Below are positions 9,303 through 23,200 of a stretch of DNA of 64,000 nt, piece by piece. The stretch covers positions 558,001 to 622,000 of the forward strand of contig NGBS01000292.1 in NCBI GenBank assembly GCA_002245135.1. Direction: 5' to 3'. The notes under the pieces were generated by a model. That model made no database searches. It was not told where the DNA came from and was given only the letters and a program-made list of their open reading frames with translations. Position 1 is the stretch's first letter; each line of letters opens with the position of its first letter. Both the position numbers and the translations under genes were made by a program. This DNA comes from Proteromonas lacertae. Taxonomy: Eukaryota; Sar; Bigyra; Opalinata; Proteromonadidae.

Positions 9303-11491
9303 ATGTCTAGGTATAGTATATCTATATATGATGGATACGCATGTGTTGTCGATGTAAATGACCGTATATATTTAAAATGATAAGAATAGGAAGGAATGGA
9401 CTTACAATCACACACAATAACAAACCAGAAGTAAAATTAGAAACTTTCGGTATATTATTTGGTGTAATATAATGTCTAGAGGAAAATCGTGACCGTTTAC
9501 CGAGTCTAACAAGAAAATTAAGTCATTGTATATTTAATGTCATAATATTTTAGCTGATGACTTATGTATCAGTTTATTGGAGGTTGGAAACACAGGTACA
9601 TCCAAATTTTGGGATGTGCCATTAAATGTCTATTCTGCAGATGCGCTGCTAGGAATATATGAAATTAATGATGGTATGATATTAAATAATAATATTTTAT
9701 CCAAAATAGAGTTATTTTTGGCTTATATATCAGAATCTATCGATGCAGGTTTCTTAATAAAGAATGAAAGGATATTTGTAATCAGTGACATAGAGATAAT
9801 ACCATTATTCAGATCAAATACATATTATCGTTGTTTCAAAGACATTATCTCCCTCTATCAGTCTAATTGTTTTTTTTATTCATATACTTATGACTTATCT
9901 CAATCAATGCAGAGACAATATGAAAGAAATTCAAATAACATAACGGCGCCATATATACATCATTGGAGTACAGTAGATAAATCGTTTGTTGTATTTTATT
10001 AATTATTTTTATTTACTGTTAGTGGAATTACAATATTTGTGCCAAATATTTCCCCCCAAACGATGAAAGAGCTTCACAATATTTCGTTCCAGTAATCAAT
10101 GGATTTATTCAACAATATCCAAATGTCAATATTGAAGGTGAATTATGTGATATTACTTTAATATCAAGAAGAAGCCAATATCATGCTGGTGTAAGATATT
10201 TGACAAGAGGTTTGAATGATGAAAAGAATCCTGCCAATTTTGTGGAAACTGAGCAGATCGTGGTTAGATCAAATGGTGTAACGAATAGTTTTGTAATGGT
10301 ATATATATATATATTATTTTTATTTTGTCATTAATGAATTAGATTCGTGGTTCAATTCCATTATATTGGAAACAAGAAATCTATATTAAATATACACCAA
10401 AAATATTGTTATGTAAAGATGAAGCTGCTAATAATGATGGATTAAACTACCACATGAATTCAATATTTGATCGATATAATGCAATATCAATAGTATGTTT
10501 AATAAACAAGAAGAAAGATGAATTGCTATTAGGACAAGCTTATGAAAGAGCTATTCAACCATTACTACTTCAATTTCCAGAGTATATATAATAAACTGTA
10601 TATATTATTATAAAAAATAGTAAAATAAATTTCACTTGGTTTGACTTCCATCGAGAATGTAGAAACATGAAATGGGAAAATTTGAAATACTTAATGAATG
10701 AATTAGAACATAATATTGAAGAATATAGATACTTCTCCATTGATAATAGTAACACTGTTTTAGAAAAACAAAGAGGTACATTCCGAGTGAATTGTATTGA
10801 TAATTTAGATAGAACAAATGTTGTACAGAGTATGATAGCTAGAAGATCAATATTAATGCAATTGAATAAGAATTATAATAAAGATGTTGTATTAGATTCA
10901 CCTTATACAGAATTTGAAAAGACTTTTAAATGTTTATGGGCTAATAATGCTGATGCTTTGTCATTAATTTATAGTGGAACTGGAGCATTAAAAGTAGATT
11001 TTACAAAGTATATTATTATTATTATTATTATTGTGAAATAGAACGGGTAAACGAACATTTAGAGGATTATTAAGAGATGGAAAAAGATCATTAAAAAGAT
11101 TTGTACAAAATAACTTCAATGATGGTGCAAAACAAGATTCTATCATATTAGCAACTGGACAAATCACTGAACCATTTCATCCAGTGAAATTGAATTGGTT
11201 TAATAAACATCCTTACAAATATTCATCTATTATGTTATTGATATTTATTGTTGTTGTTGAAGTAATACTAATTGCATTTTCTAAATCAAGTATATATTGT
11301 GGTTATATTTATTATTATTTATAGCTTTTGCTATTCAAATCAGCTTTTATAGCATATTATTCTTAATACTACTGCTGTATTATATATTTGTCAAGGTTGG
11401 AGTGAAATGTGGAAAGCAATTTACTGATCAAGTATATATATACATTATTTGCAGTTTATTACTTTTAATAGTCTTCTCTTTTGCATTATAA
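9303..11491 (+). CDS. SAC1-type phosphoinositide phosphatase
   Basis: Dephosphorylates phosphatidylinositol phosphates (mainly PI4P) at the ER/Golgi. Nine exons with mini-introns of 26-44 nt (such as 9364-9389, 9450-9479, 9528-9553, 9991-10022, 10299-10342, 10582-10620, 11008-11041 and 11290-11324); all joins keep phase. The SAC domain includes FFYSYTYDLSQSMQRQY and the catalytic CX5R(T) motif in FRVNCIDNLDRTNVVQS. The region GLRDGKRSLKRF is also typical of the family. Two or three hydrophobic helices at the C-terminus (SSIMLLIFIVVVEVILIAF, then another after the last intron) match the membrane anchor of yeast and animal SAC1. Length about 640 residues, close to yeast Sac1 (623). The exact stop depends on whether a final 23-nt GT-AG stretch is spliced. 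Confidence 0.92.
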
Positions 11492-11730
11492 AAAACGTAG
11501 CTATGAGTGGCTAGGAGCAAATCAAAAATAGAATAACTTAATCTAAATTATCTGTTTTTGACTTATAATATATAATATATGTGATATATAAATTGTTTCT
11601 TAGATGAATGTTCCAGAATATTTACAAATAATGTCAGAATAAATTACTTATATAAACCAATCAGAAAATTATTCTTAGATAAATAAGAACATTTTTAAAC
11701 ATTTTCATTTTTTTCATTGTTTAGTAAGAG

Positions 11731-12908
11731 ATGTTTCGTTTGTTTTGCATTTTTGCATTGATAATAACCATTTATGCTGTATTATAGATAATATATACTT
11801 CTCTATTAGTCTGATGTTGTTGAATTAATACCTGATGATTTCTTTACTGTTGTTGGTAAAGATAAAGGTGTTTTAGTTAAGTTCTTTGCTCCAGTATATA
11901 TGCAATGATATATATTATATCTAGTGGTGTGGTCATTGTAAGGCATTAGCTCCAGTCTATGAAGAAGTGGCTACCATGTTTAAGAAGTATATTGATTTAA
12001 CTATGAATATAGTGAAAATGTTGTTCTAGCTGAGATTGATGCTGATAAACACTCTTCTTTTGCTCAAACTTATAGGTGTAACTGGCTATCCAACATTAAA
12101 ATGGTTTGATGCTAAATCCACAACACCTGAAGATTTTAATGGAGATAGAGATGCTAAAGGATTAACTAGATTTATAAATGACAAGATTGGAACAAAATTG
12201 GTTGTAAAAGAACCACCAACCAATGTTACAAGGCTATCATCAACTACATTTGATAAAATTGTTATGGACGATTCTGACTGTGTTTTAGTGAAATTCTTTG
12301 CACCATGGTATGAAAACTTCAAATATTATTCTTTTAGGTGTGGTCATTGTAAAGCACTAGCACCTATTTATGAACAATTGGCTCAGATATATAACAAAGA
12401 GAAAGATGTAATAATTGCTGAACTAGACGCAACAGAATATAAAGGATTAGCTAATAAATATGATATTAAAGGTTATCCAACAATAAAAATGTTCTTACCA
12501 TATCAAAAGTCTTCGCCAATAGAATATCCAGGGAAAAGGGATTTAGAGAGTTTAGTTGACTATGTGAATACACAATGTGGTAAATTAAGAGACCAATCTG
12601 GCTTATTACTAGAACAAGCAGGACATGTTAAAGCAATAGATGAAATATTACAAGATGGCAAATATGATAAATCAAAATTAAACCAAGTAAAAGATATTGT
12701 CAAAGATTTAGAAGAGAGTGAAAAAGAGTATGGTGAAATATATGTAAAGATATTGAAAAATGTTATAAAGAAAGGATATGAGTACTTATTGCCTGAATAC
12801 AATAGATTGACTAAGATAATAGAGAATGGACAAATGAAGCCACAAAAAATAGGTGAATTTGAGTATAAAAAGAACATTTTGAAAGAATTTATGAAACACC
12901 AAGACTAA
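11731..12908 (+). CDS. Protein disulfide isomerase (a-a'-D domain type)
   Basis: ER thiol oxidoreductase that forms and rearranges disulfides. Five exons, with a signal peptide ([16 protein letters not shown]) ending exactly at intron 1. Both thioredoxin domains have an APWCGHCK active site assembled across introns. The second intron of this kind, 12308-12337 (30 nt), contains no stop, so an unspliced reading inserts ten false residues before the cysteines. The C-terminal ~100 residues match the ERp29c (D) domain seen in Dictyostelium and plant PDIs. About 352 residues; there is no KDEL/HDEL signal (ends MKHQD). One extra base at about 12074 breaks the frame inside the conserved [21 protein letters not shown] segment. 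No GT-AG intron can repair it. Confidence 0.88.
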
Positions 12909-13045
12909 AACAATTTTACTAAATCATTTTTTTCTTTCTGCAATTTAATATGTGTATTGGGGATTGGATAGTTGATAAATACCAAAATTAACATTCAGAA
13001 AGTTCAAGCCAAGCCGATTGTATTTTTTGCTGTTTTGATTTATAT

Positions 13046-16000
13046 ATGAGTGAAAATAATATAAAAGTGATGAATAACCCTTTGTTATACTTTGTGTTAG
13101 AAGAAAAGAATGACAAAGTGTTTCTTAGTAAAGTCTTTTTTTACATTTTTACATCCAATCAGGATATTGACATAATTAGAGATACAATACGATGGCTATA
13201 TAGTGTGTCTGATGTTGACAGTATTGGTAAATTGTTTAATGCATTTACACTGTTTTTAGGTTTATTTATGAAAAATGTAAAGGAAGAGTATGTATTATAT
13301 GTTTATATTTAAATATTATAGAGTGGATCAAAATATAATATGTGATATAATTGACATTTATTGTGATTTTCTTGAATTACCAATTATTGAAATGAAAATG
13401 GTGTTTGATTCTGTACCTTACATGTACTATATCACATTAGAATTAAATGAAGCTGGAAAGCAGATGAAATTCTGTAGATTACTTCCATTACTTTCGTTAA
13501 ACTTGCCTAATTCTATTCAAGAATTAGTTATTTTATTTTATTACCAAATTGAAAACCCAAATGTACAATTTAGGGATGGTGTATTTAGTAATTTACCGTA
13601 TGGTTTGTATGGTAATTATTCAGTTGATTGTAGTGAAGAAGATAAAGTTATATTTGATTGTAAATGTGATAATAAAGAAATACAGTTTATTAAAAATGGT
13701 AATTACTATGATAGTGATTCAAAAGATGTAAATTTGAGATATATTGAATTGGATAATGATTATTTATTAATAACAGAGAATAAAAGTGATTATGTTGTTG
13801 CTGAAAGAGTATGTAAAGAAATGATTAGAACAAAGAAATTTTTGAGTTTGAATTGTGTAGTATTGAAAGGAGAAAAAAGATGTTTTATGAAAGGAGATAG
13901 AATGGAATTGGTATTGCTTGATTATGGAATTAATGATGAAAAATCAGATAATATTGGCAATAATTTGGTGATAATGAGATTAGGAAATAATGAGTTTTAT
14001 TATAATTGCCATAATCATGAGTTGAATCTTGTTCCTGACAAGAATAAAGAAATCAATTTGTTTAAAATAGAAGATGGAGAAGATGATCAGTTATTACAAT
14101 ATAATATTGTATTTTTAAAAGAGATAAATGAAGCAATTGAAATTAGTAGTGAAAAGAATAGAGATTCAGATTCCAATGATATATTATTGAATGAGTTAAG
14201 AATATATCATAATGATAAAATGGTCAATGATTATATATTTAGTTTGCCTTATATTGGTAAAGATTTAATTGATGTAAATGATTTAAAAATAGAAGTAATA
14301 AACAATGTAAAGTTAATTGAAAGAGAAGTTGAAGTAGAAATGTTATTGAAAGAAATGGGAAATCTATATGTATATGATGATAGATATTTCATTAATAAAC
14401 AAGAAATAGCTGAAGGAAAGTGTATTAGAATAAAAATGGATTTAGAGTTAATAAAATCATGGAACTGTTTTGAAATTATATTATCTGTATAATATATTTA
14501 TAATTTATGAGAATAGAAAAATCCATTAAAAAGATTGAATGCTATTAGAAAGGCAATGGAAGGCAAGGAATATTCACTACAATTTAATAAAAGAAGTAAA
14601 ATTTTTCAATTGTTAAAAGGAAATGATGTATTATTTAGAATAAGTATGATATTAGATGAGATAGAGAGAGTATAATTATTGTTTATAATGTAATTTAATT
14701 TTATATAGTTTTATATTGAGCTTAATCCAGAATCAGTAAATATTAGGTTAATAAAAGATCATGAAGAAAAGAATTGCTTTTTACACTATAGTCTAGAGAT
14801 TGAAAGGATAAAAAGAATTTTATTATCCACAGAAAATAATAAAGAGGTAAAGAAATGCAACTTTGAAATTGAAGAAAAGGATAAAGAAAATAACGAAAAT
14901 GAGTTTTTATATGATATAAAATCAGTTTTACATACAATACAGATTTCTAATATATCTTTTTCTGTTTCACATTTTTTCTTATTTATAAATTTCTTTAATT
15001 TGAAATGTAAAACCCAATTAATATACATCAACTAATAGCACATATAATTGATATAACGAATAAAAGAGGAATGATGTGTGTTTTGGATAAAACTTTTACA
15101 GGAGAATGCTTTATTCAGAATTGTGTAAGGAAAATTAGTTTTGTAGATAATTGTAATGTTTTTCAATACCAGTTAAAAAAAAGAGAAAAAAAGTTTACAA
15201 GAGAATATATGAATAAAAGAGTATCAATATTTCCATTTCTAAATGAATGGAATTATAAATCATTGTTATTATTGTCATTGAAGAATATAAAGCTTCTTTT
15301 CGATATTGTTAATAATTATGATGAAGATTTAGATACTTTTAACATAATTAATAACAATATAAATGTTATTAAAGAAAAAGATGATAAGAAGAAAATGAGA
15401 AATAATCCTAAAGCAGTTAATGAGAGTATTTTCAAGGATTATAAAGAAATAATGAAAAATATCTATCAGTATGACATGCAATGTTTATATCAACAAAATA
15501 TAACGGATTTAAAAATAATGAATGTAGAATCAGATGAATTGAAGAATCATGAAATAATAGGTTATAATAATGATAATACTATATCTTTTTTATGAATTAT
15601 TATTTAATATCTTTAATGTATATATGAATGTATAGTTATTTCGAGAGATTGTGAATTAAAAGATCCAATTACAAATTTGATAGATAAGAACAACTGCAAA
15701 GATTTTGTAGAAGGTGAAGAAACTATAATACTATATGGCGTATTAACTTCTTATTATGTTATAATCATAGAAAGAGATTGTTATTAGAAGAGAAAAGAAA
15801 GACAAACCAATTAAGCATATCATCGTATACATTTTTTATATATAGTTGTCAAATAGATTTGTCATATAGGAATTGAAAAATATAAAGCAATAAGCTTAAA
15901 TAATGACGTATTTAATCTAACAAATCATATAATATAGATGTGTTTGTCATTTACTCAATTTCCATTTTATACAACAGATGAAAAAGGAGATGTGTTATTA

Positions 16001-17686
16001 TATGATGATGTATTAGTTATTTATTTATTGTATAATATAGAAATTAAAGAAAATAAGCAAATCAAGTGATTCAGAAGAAGTAAAATATCCAATTATTGCT
16101 ATATCAGTATAATAATTTGATTATTTATAAACATGACTAGAATTCATTCCAAAAAGATTATGAAGTAATATGTGATGATGATGGAAAAATGCAATTAAGT
16201 GATAAGGAAATTTATATTAAAGATAGTGTTTGTATAAAAGCAAAGAAAGGTTCTTTTAAAGGCCAAATCGTAAAGACTAAAATTACAACTACAATATCCA
16301 AATTAGAATTACCATTAAAACCAATATCAATAGAATTTATTAATATAGATTTGAAAGTATTAATATATTTATGAATAATTATTATAGGGCTATTATGGAT
16401 TAAGTTATAAAAATAATAGTAACTGTTTATTTTTAAAGAGTAAAAACCATTTAGGATTAGTTGAAATAGATAAAAATGAAATAATATTTAGATATGATGG
16501 ATTAGGAATAAGAATGGCAAAAGAGAGTAAAACTAAAATATGTAGTAATCTTTATAAATCATATAAAGGAGAAGGATATTCTATTATGTTTGAAAAAGAC
16601 TCATCATCATTAGAATTTGATTATCAACCTGTTCATGTGTTAAATAAAAGTGTCATTATAAATGGAGATGGAGATGGTTTTTATGATATCTTTTTTTATT
16701 CTTTTAAATATAATGACTTTAATAGTTATAAATATAGAAAATAATAGAATATATGGTTCAAATGGAAAGAAAGATGGTGAATTCTATTTGAAAATCGGTG
16801 ATAAAATAAATGGAATAATATTCGGAAAGGAAATAGTATGATTTTTGAAATTTAAAACATATAATAGAATGATATACCAATCGATAAATTGTTTAATAGA
16901 CATGTTAATAAAAGATATTGTTTAATTGATAAACACAATTTATATTTAAACAATAAACTACTGGTATTATATAAACATTAAAATATTAATATTAGATAAA
17001 AGAATTATCATCATCTCATTTTGACGAGATTTATAGTAGTATTGAAGAAAAAGAAAAGCAAATGGATCATAAAGAAATAGAACAACAATTCATTTTATTT
17101 AATTTTTATAATTCTCCTGATTATATAAAATTCACCGTATTTGATTATCTTTATAAATTAATAATAGAAATATTCATTTAATACAAATAGATTATTATCA
17201 ATAATAATGAAACACCGAAAAGATGATTGTTTCGTATCAATAATAAGAGATATTAGACATCATATTTTTGTATGAATATTTGTAATTTCTTTATATTTAG
17301 ATATGTTATAAGGAAAGACAAATAAACATAATAGAGGAAATTGCAATAAATCAATTCATTCATAAATTCGATGATTTTTATCCAGTATCTATTATATACA
17401 GTAAAAATGATATGTATAATAACGAATATTACTTTTTATTTATAATAGAACTCTGAGTTGTGGTATTTTAAAGCATCTTAATAAACCACATAATAATTAT
17501 GATACAATTTTGAATGCTTATAAACAAAGCTTTCCAAAAGATATGATAAATTATCTATACTTGAAAGAAGATATTAAAAATCAAAAAATTGAAGAGTATA
17601 GAGATGTTGTCAGTAAAATTTCCAATGAATGTGAGACAATAGAATATGAAGAATGTAAATTGTGTAAAATGCAATGTTTTAAATAA
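13046..17686 (+). CDS. Large orphan protein split by about 17 mini-introns
   Basis: I do not recognise the family. From the ATG at 13046 (MSENNIKVMNN) to the TAA at 17684-17686, a continuous reading of about 1,350 residues can be made by removing about 17 introns. Nearly all are 25-50 nt with GTAT donors and TAG acceptors (for example 13288-13321); one is about 75 nt (15561-15635). Every join preserves frame, which chance would not give. The first ~250 residues are hydrophobic/helical and could be HEAT-like. The middle is beta-rich with short repeats of Tyr/Asn/Asp. The end is charged, finishing with a Cys-rich CETIEYEECKLCKMQC. There are no transmembrane helices or signal peptide. It lies beside the pseudokinase-LRR gene and is more AT-rich than the housekeeping genes. 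Confidence 0.6.
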
Positions 17687-17836
17687 TTTTAGAGAATGAT
17701 AAGCTTGAATTGTTTTTTTATTGATATTATTTTTCATTATTGAATTTATATTCGTTACACTATTACTGAGGCTATAAATAACTGATTTACCTAATTATTA
17801 AAAACCAGATAGTTTTTTTAAATTAACTCTTATATG

Positions 17837-19957
17837 ATTAGAAATAACATCAGTTACTATCATTATCCAAGATGTTTTGGACAATATGCTATTATTACTA
17901 TTAATACCGTATTTTTAAGGATGTAATAGAATCTAGATTTGGTGCTTCATGTTATTAAGTTATGGAATAATTCTATTAAACAAGTCTTCATCAATAGGTA
18001 TCATTATTAAGTAGATATATCAATTGATTAGGGTTTGACATAATTCCTAAAGAATTACAGAATGTTGCTCATATTTGTTAGATTGTTGTTTATGTGTTAT
18101 ATCTCCTTCTAAAATACGTCAGATTGATTATCAGAGTGGATATATTGCATTGGAAAGAAAATATTACGAAATAGATTTGGAAGAAATAATTAAGAGTAGA
18201 ACGATAAGAAATAGGGATATTAGTAGTGTGATATGTTCAATATGTAATGATGTAATGATCTTGAGAGAATATGATATAATGATAAATAATCTGAAGAGTT
18301 CTAATGTGATATATGAGATAAATGGTGATGAGATAAAGATATGTGATTTATGTTTTAATGAATTGAGAAAAGAAGATGAAATGAGATTATATGACATATG
18401 CTTCAAAAAGCCCAGAAGAGTTGAATGGATTAGAATGTAATGAGAGAAGTGTGATTTGGTCAATAGGATGTATATTACATGAAATGATAAACAAGAAATT
18501 ACCATTTAATGAAAATGATAATATGAATAAAGTAATGAATAATATTATGAGATGTAAATACAGTTGTGATATGAAATGTGATGGTATAATGAAAAAAATG
18601 ATAGAAAGAATGTTAAAAGTGAAAAGTGAAGATAGAATGAGTTTGAAAGAATTGAAAAAAGAAATGATAAAAATGAGTGAAATGTTGAGAGATAATGATA
18701 ATTATTTAACAATGTTTAATGAAAGAAAAAAAATATTTTACAATAATGATTATATGATGGAAATATCACCACTTACTACTTCTCAAGGAGAATATTATCT
18801 TGAAGGAAACAAAAGAGAGAATATTCGAGATGAATTGGTTGAATATTACAATAATAAACCAAACGAAAGAATATTATCGATGCTATTGATGATGAGAATA
18901 TATAAAGGAGATTATGAAATGATTAGACAAATGAAGTTCCATGTTTATGATGGTTGTAAAGATATTAATAGTGAAGAATCTTATTTAGATTACATTTTAT
19001 TCACAATTTGTCTGAGTTGGTATGGTAATGATATAATCAAGATTTCTGAACAAAATTTCTGTTGTTGTGAAAAAGGAATTGATTATTTCTTCAGAGTATT
19101 TAAACTTATCAATCCAACAAAACTTGAATTTAGTATATTTCTAACTATTTTTATTTATTTAGAATTAGAATATCTTACCATGTCATTCAAACATCAATCC
19201 TTCTTCGGATCATGTTTTAGTCAACTATCAAATTTACATGAATTAAATTTATCACATTGTAATTTCAATTATCACTTCATTGAATCGTTTGTTCAGTCAA
19301 TATCTTATATGAAATTGAAATATGTTAATCTTACATGTATTTATTATTCACTTTTTCTATTACTTTGAAATAGACAATCCAATTGGTCCAAAAGGATTGA
19401 AATTACTTTTGCCATATTTACATTTATTAATTAACGAAGATAATGTATTGATCTTTGTGCAATGTATTTAAATGATGAATCAATGATATTATTATCATCA
19501 GAGTTATATAAACATCCATATGTCGAGAGAATAGATATTATGGACAATAAAAATATTCATTATGCTGGATTAAAAACCTTATTCTCCAAATTTCCTATTT
19601 CAAAAATTATATTTGATTTGAATGGATGTAAAGAATTATTAGTTGATAAAGATATTCCAACATTAATTAATAATGATTATGATGTCTTAAAACTGAATAA
19701 TTACGAAATTGATGATGTTTTTTTAAAAGTTATTCATTTTTATCAGATCAAATGAACTTAGACAAATAAAAGTGTTAGATTTAAGTTGATTAATGAAAGA
19801 GAATAAAGTAATATTTGATTGTTTAAATGAATTATCAGATAAATTAGAATTGAAATCATTTCTAGAAACATTTCCAGCAATTGGAATAATCAAGTTATAT
19901 GGAATAACAGAAGAAGAAAAGAAAGTAATTAGTAGAGTATTTCTAAATGTTAAATAA
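17837..19957 (+). pseudogene. Pseudokinase-LRR gene, frame broken at several points
   Basis: The translation resembles a protein kinase C-lobe: NNLKSSNVIYEINGDEIKICDLCF aligns with the catalytic loop and DFG, followed by YASKSPEELNGLEC, IWSIGCILHEMINKKLPF and a final helix with LKVKSEDRMSLKELKKE. HRD has become INN and DFG has become DLC, so even the intact protein would be a pseudokinase. Leucine-rich repeats follow (LHELNLSHCNF, LKYVNLT, NPIGPKGLKLLLPYL). Frame breaks occur near 18079 (a T run), 18398, about 19450 and about 19745, and a TGA lies within LDLS-LMKENKVIF at 19787-19789. Two short introns are recognisable (about 17911-17930, and GTATTTATT...AAATAG near 19340). The N-lobe is only faintly readable and no start codon is clear. 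Multiple lesions favour a pseudogene over assembly error. Confidence 0.6.
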
Positions 19958-20218
19958 TTTAGTTAATATTTCATATCCATCTATTTCTTTTCACCTATGA
20001 AACACCATAAATACATTCTCTATAAGTGAATCATCAAAACAACTCAATCATAACGATTATAAATGTGAAAATAATGAAATATAGATATATCTAAAATGTT
20101 TTCATTTCACATACAAAAACTCCTCACATAAACAAATCATAATAAAAATAATAAAATAACAATAAATATATATAATAATAATATATATTTTCTAAATAAA
20201 CAAAAACAAAATAGATTT
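19958..20218 (+). other. Convergent intergenic region
   Basis: AT-rich spacer between the ends of two convergent genes (pseudokinase-LRR on plus, ubiquitin-like/chromo-barrel on minus). It probably holds both 3' ends and polyadenylation signals; nothing specific could be identified. Confidence 0.4.
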
Positions 20219-23200
20219 CTAAGGTGAAGCAGATTCTAATAAATCATCAAAACCATTCTCATCATCAGAATTACTATTAGGAGTTCTGGCAGATAAATGA
20301 ATTCTAGGAGGTCTATTTCTCATATGATTATTAGATCGATTATTCAAATTAACCAATGGCCTTGCATGTATAGTATGTTGAATACGACGACTATTATTTT
20401 GATTTGTTGTTGTTGTTGTTGCAGCTGCAGTTGGAATTGAATGAATTGAACCTTCAGAGGAGTTAGTAGAAGTGGTTGATGTTGTTGTTGTTGTAGTAGT
20501 AGTTGAAGTAGTTGAATGTTGAGTTGCTGTTGTAGCAGGAGGTGCATTATTGTTATCTTCATCATCGGTAATATTAATATGATTTAATGTATCTTTATAA
20601 CCAGTTAATATACTTCTATTCATATAATAATAATAATAATAATAATAATATATATTATACGCTATATCTCGATTTTCTTCTAAGGAAAATCTTCTAATAT
20701 TACGATTATATCCAACATTTCTATTTCGACTTATTTCATCTAAACCACTCATTAATGATCTTTGTCTATGATGGCCAACACTATTATTATTATTATTATT
20801 AAATCCAACTCCTCTTGATTGTGGTGTATTACTTCGACTTTTACTACTGTCACTAAGATATTGCATTGCCTTATGTTGTGGCTGAGGAGTCATTGTTCTA
20901 GTATGTTGATATGGTGATTGAGTAGGTGTATTACTATTGGAATGTTCTTTTAAATATTGTTGGAACTGTTGCTGTGAGTATGATTGTTTCTTACTATGAT
21001 GGTGATGATGATGACCATCAGCAATTGGTGTTGATGTAGATGTATTATTATTGGCTGGTGGTGGTGAAGGAGATGGAGAAGTTGTTGGAAAAGATGGTGG
21101 TAAATTCTGATTATTGTTATTATTATTACCATCACTAAGATATTTGTTCTTCTGGGGAGTTGATTTCATTGAAGTTGTATCACTATAACTTCGGATTATA
21201 TTCTCTGGACTGTTGTTGTTGTTGTTGTTGGTTGTATAACCATCTTCATCTAAGATTCTCTTGATTTGAGGTGCTGGTTTTGCATTAATAGGAGTTTGTT
21301 GTTGTTGTTGTGTTGATGGTTGATTCATTCGCGTTTGTTGAGTTTGAGCTCTCTGTATTTGAGATGTAACTATTTCATTTTGTTTTTTCTCTTGCTGTTG
21401 TTGTTGTTGTGGTGGTGGTAATTGTTCTGATTTACTTTTATTAATGATTGGTGGATTACTCTTCATTATCATATTCTTCTTCTTCTTATTTTGTTGTTGT
21501 TGTTGTTGCAATGTTGGTTCTGGTGGTGGTGGGGGAGGTCTTTGTTCATTTTGTACTGCAGGACGTGTTAATCGTTGTTGAAGTGTTTTAATACTATTTT
21601 CACTTTCTAATTGAGGTGTTGTATTATTATTATTTGTTGATCTTGAAGGAGGTGGTGTTCTTTGAATTGGCCTTTGATTATTATTTGAATTAGCAGCAGG
21701 AATTTGCCTTTGTTGATTTTGTCTTTGTGGTAATGAAGGATGTAATGGTAATTGAATATTATCATCATCATCACTTTCACTTTCTTCAGTTGAATCTCCA
21801 AAATCTGCACCAGTTGCATCTATTTCTAAACCACCACCACCACTACCATTCATATAATTACCATTGTTGTTGTTGTTGTTGTTGTTGTTTGTACCATCAT
21901 TTACTTCAGGTTGATATGCAGTAGTTTGATTATTATTATTATTATTTCTATTTCTTATTGTATTAATTTGTCTTACTGTTAAACTAATAGTACCGTGTTG
22001 ACCTAATATACTTGCATCATAAGTAGCTGGATTATTAATTATCCCATAAAATGATTCATCTAATGGAACACTATCTGGTATAGTATCAATATGTGGATGT
22101 ACTGGTGAATTATTATCATTATTCATATAATCTTCAATATCATCTTCTAATAAAGAATCTGGATTAAGGTTACTACTTCTACTAGGTGTATTTAAGGATG
22201 ATAATCTGGAGGATCTTCTACGTGTTGAAGCTGGTCTTCGTAAATTATCATTAGGTAAGATAGAAGGATCAAATGTTGCTGATATATATGCAGGACGTGA
22301 TAAACGATGGTATATTTCATTTTCATTATTATCACCATCTGCACCATCATAATTATTATTGGAAAATTTATATTTACTGATTTCAGGAGCAATATCTACT
22401 AGTATTCTACCAACTCGATCTATCATTGGACTTATATAATTTACAAACTCCTTCAAATCATTATCATTCATTTTACATTGACCATTTTCATAATCACTAC
22501 AGATAGATGATAACTCTTCTAAAGATGGAATTATTCTCTTTACAAGTGATGGTAATGTTTGAAATACTGCTTCAGGAGTATCAATATCAGGTTGTGGTGG
22601 ATATTTCGCTGTTGGTTGATGAAATGAGAATGGAGTTGGTGAATAGTGAGAGGATAAATAGGAATGCAATGTTTTAGTACGGAAGGGAGCAATACGATGT
22701 GATCTCTAATATGATATAATAATAATAATAATATAATAGAAAATAAAAATAAGAAATAAAAAAAGAAAAGAATGAGAAATGAATGAATAATTGTATAATT
22801 AATACCTTATGAATCCATTCATCCCATATAAAACTCCATCCATTGAAATGAACATATACTTCATCATCATTTACATCGATTATTGTGGCTTCTAACCAAT
22901 GTTGCGCTGAATCTAAACAATCTATCCATTGACCTATAAAATATTGTAATTTTTTAGTTGATTGATAAGAATCTGGAGGTAAATATTCTAATGGTGAGGG
23001 TGATTCGAATAAATGTTGATATTTTTCATTCTGAATTGACGAAATGAGGGTTTCAATAGTTAATATACTCTATACATAATATACACAAGGTATATACTTG
23101 TCTAACTTCTTCAAATCTAGTGGCTAAAGGGGATATTGTTGAATCGCCACTTTGTCTTTCAGGCCTTCTACATCCTGCTGCTGTCATTACGATTGAGGTG

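Noticed and set aside
12036-12908. Euplotes-like programmed frameshifting to explain PDI, EGF and BRWD breaks
   Set aside because: No common slippery site or stop codon occurs at the breaks; several are in A or T runs, so assembly indels are simpler.
20632-20680. A nine-tyrosine tract in the ubiquitin-like protein
   Set aside because: GTATAATATAT...ATGAATAG flanks it exactly, the length is a multiple of three, and splicing gives a smooth sequence. It is an intron.
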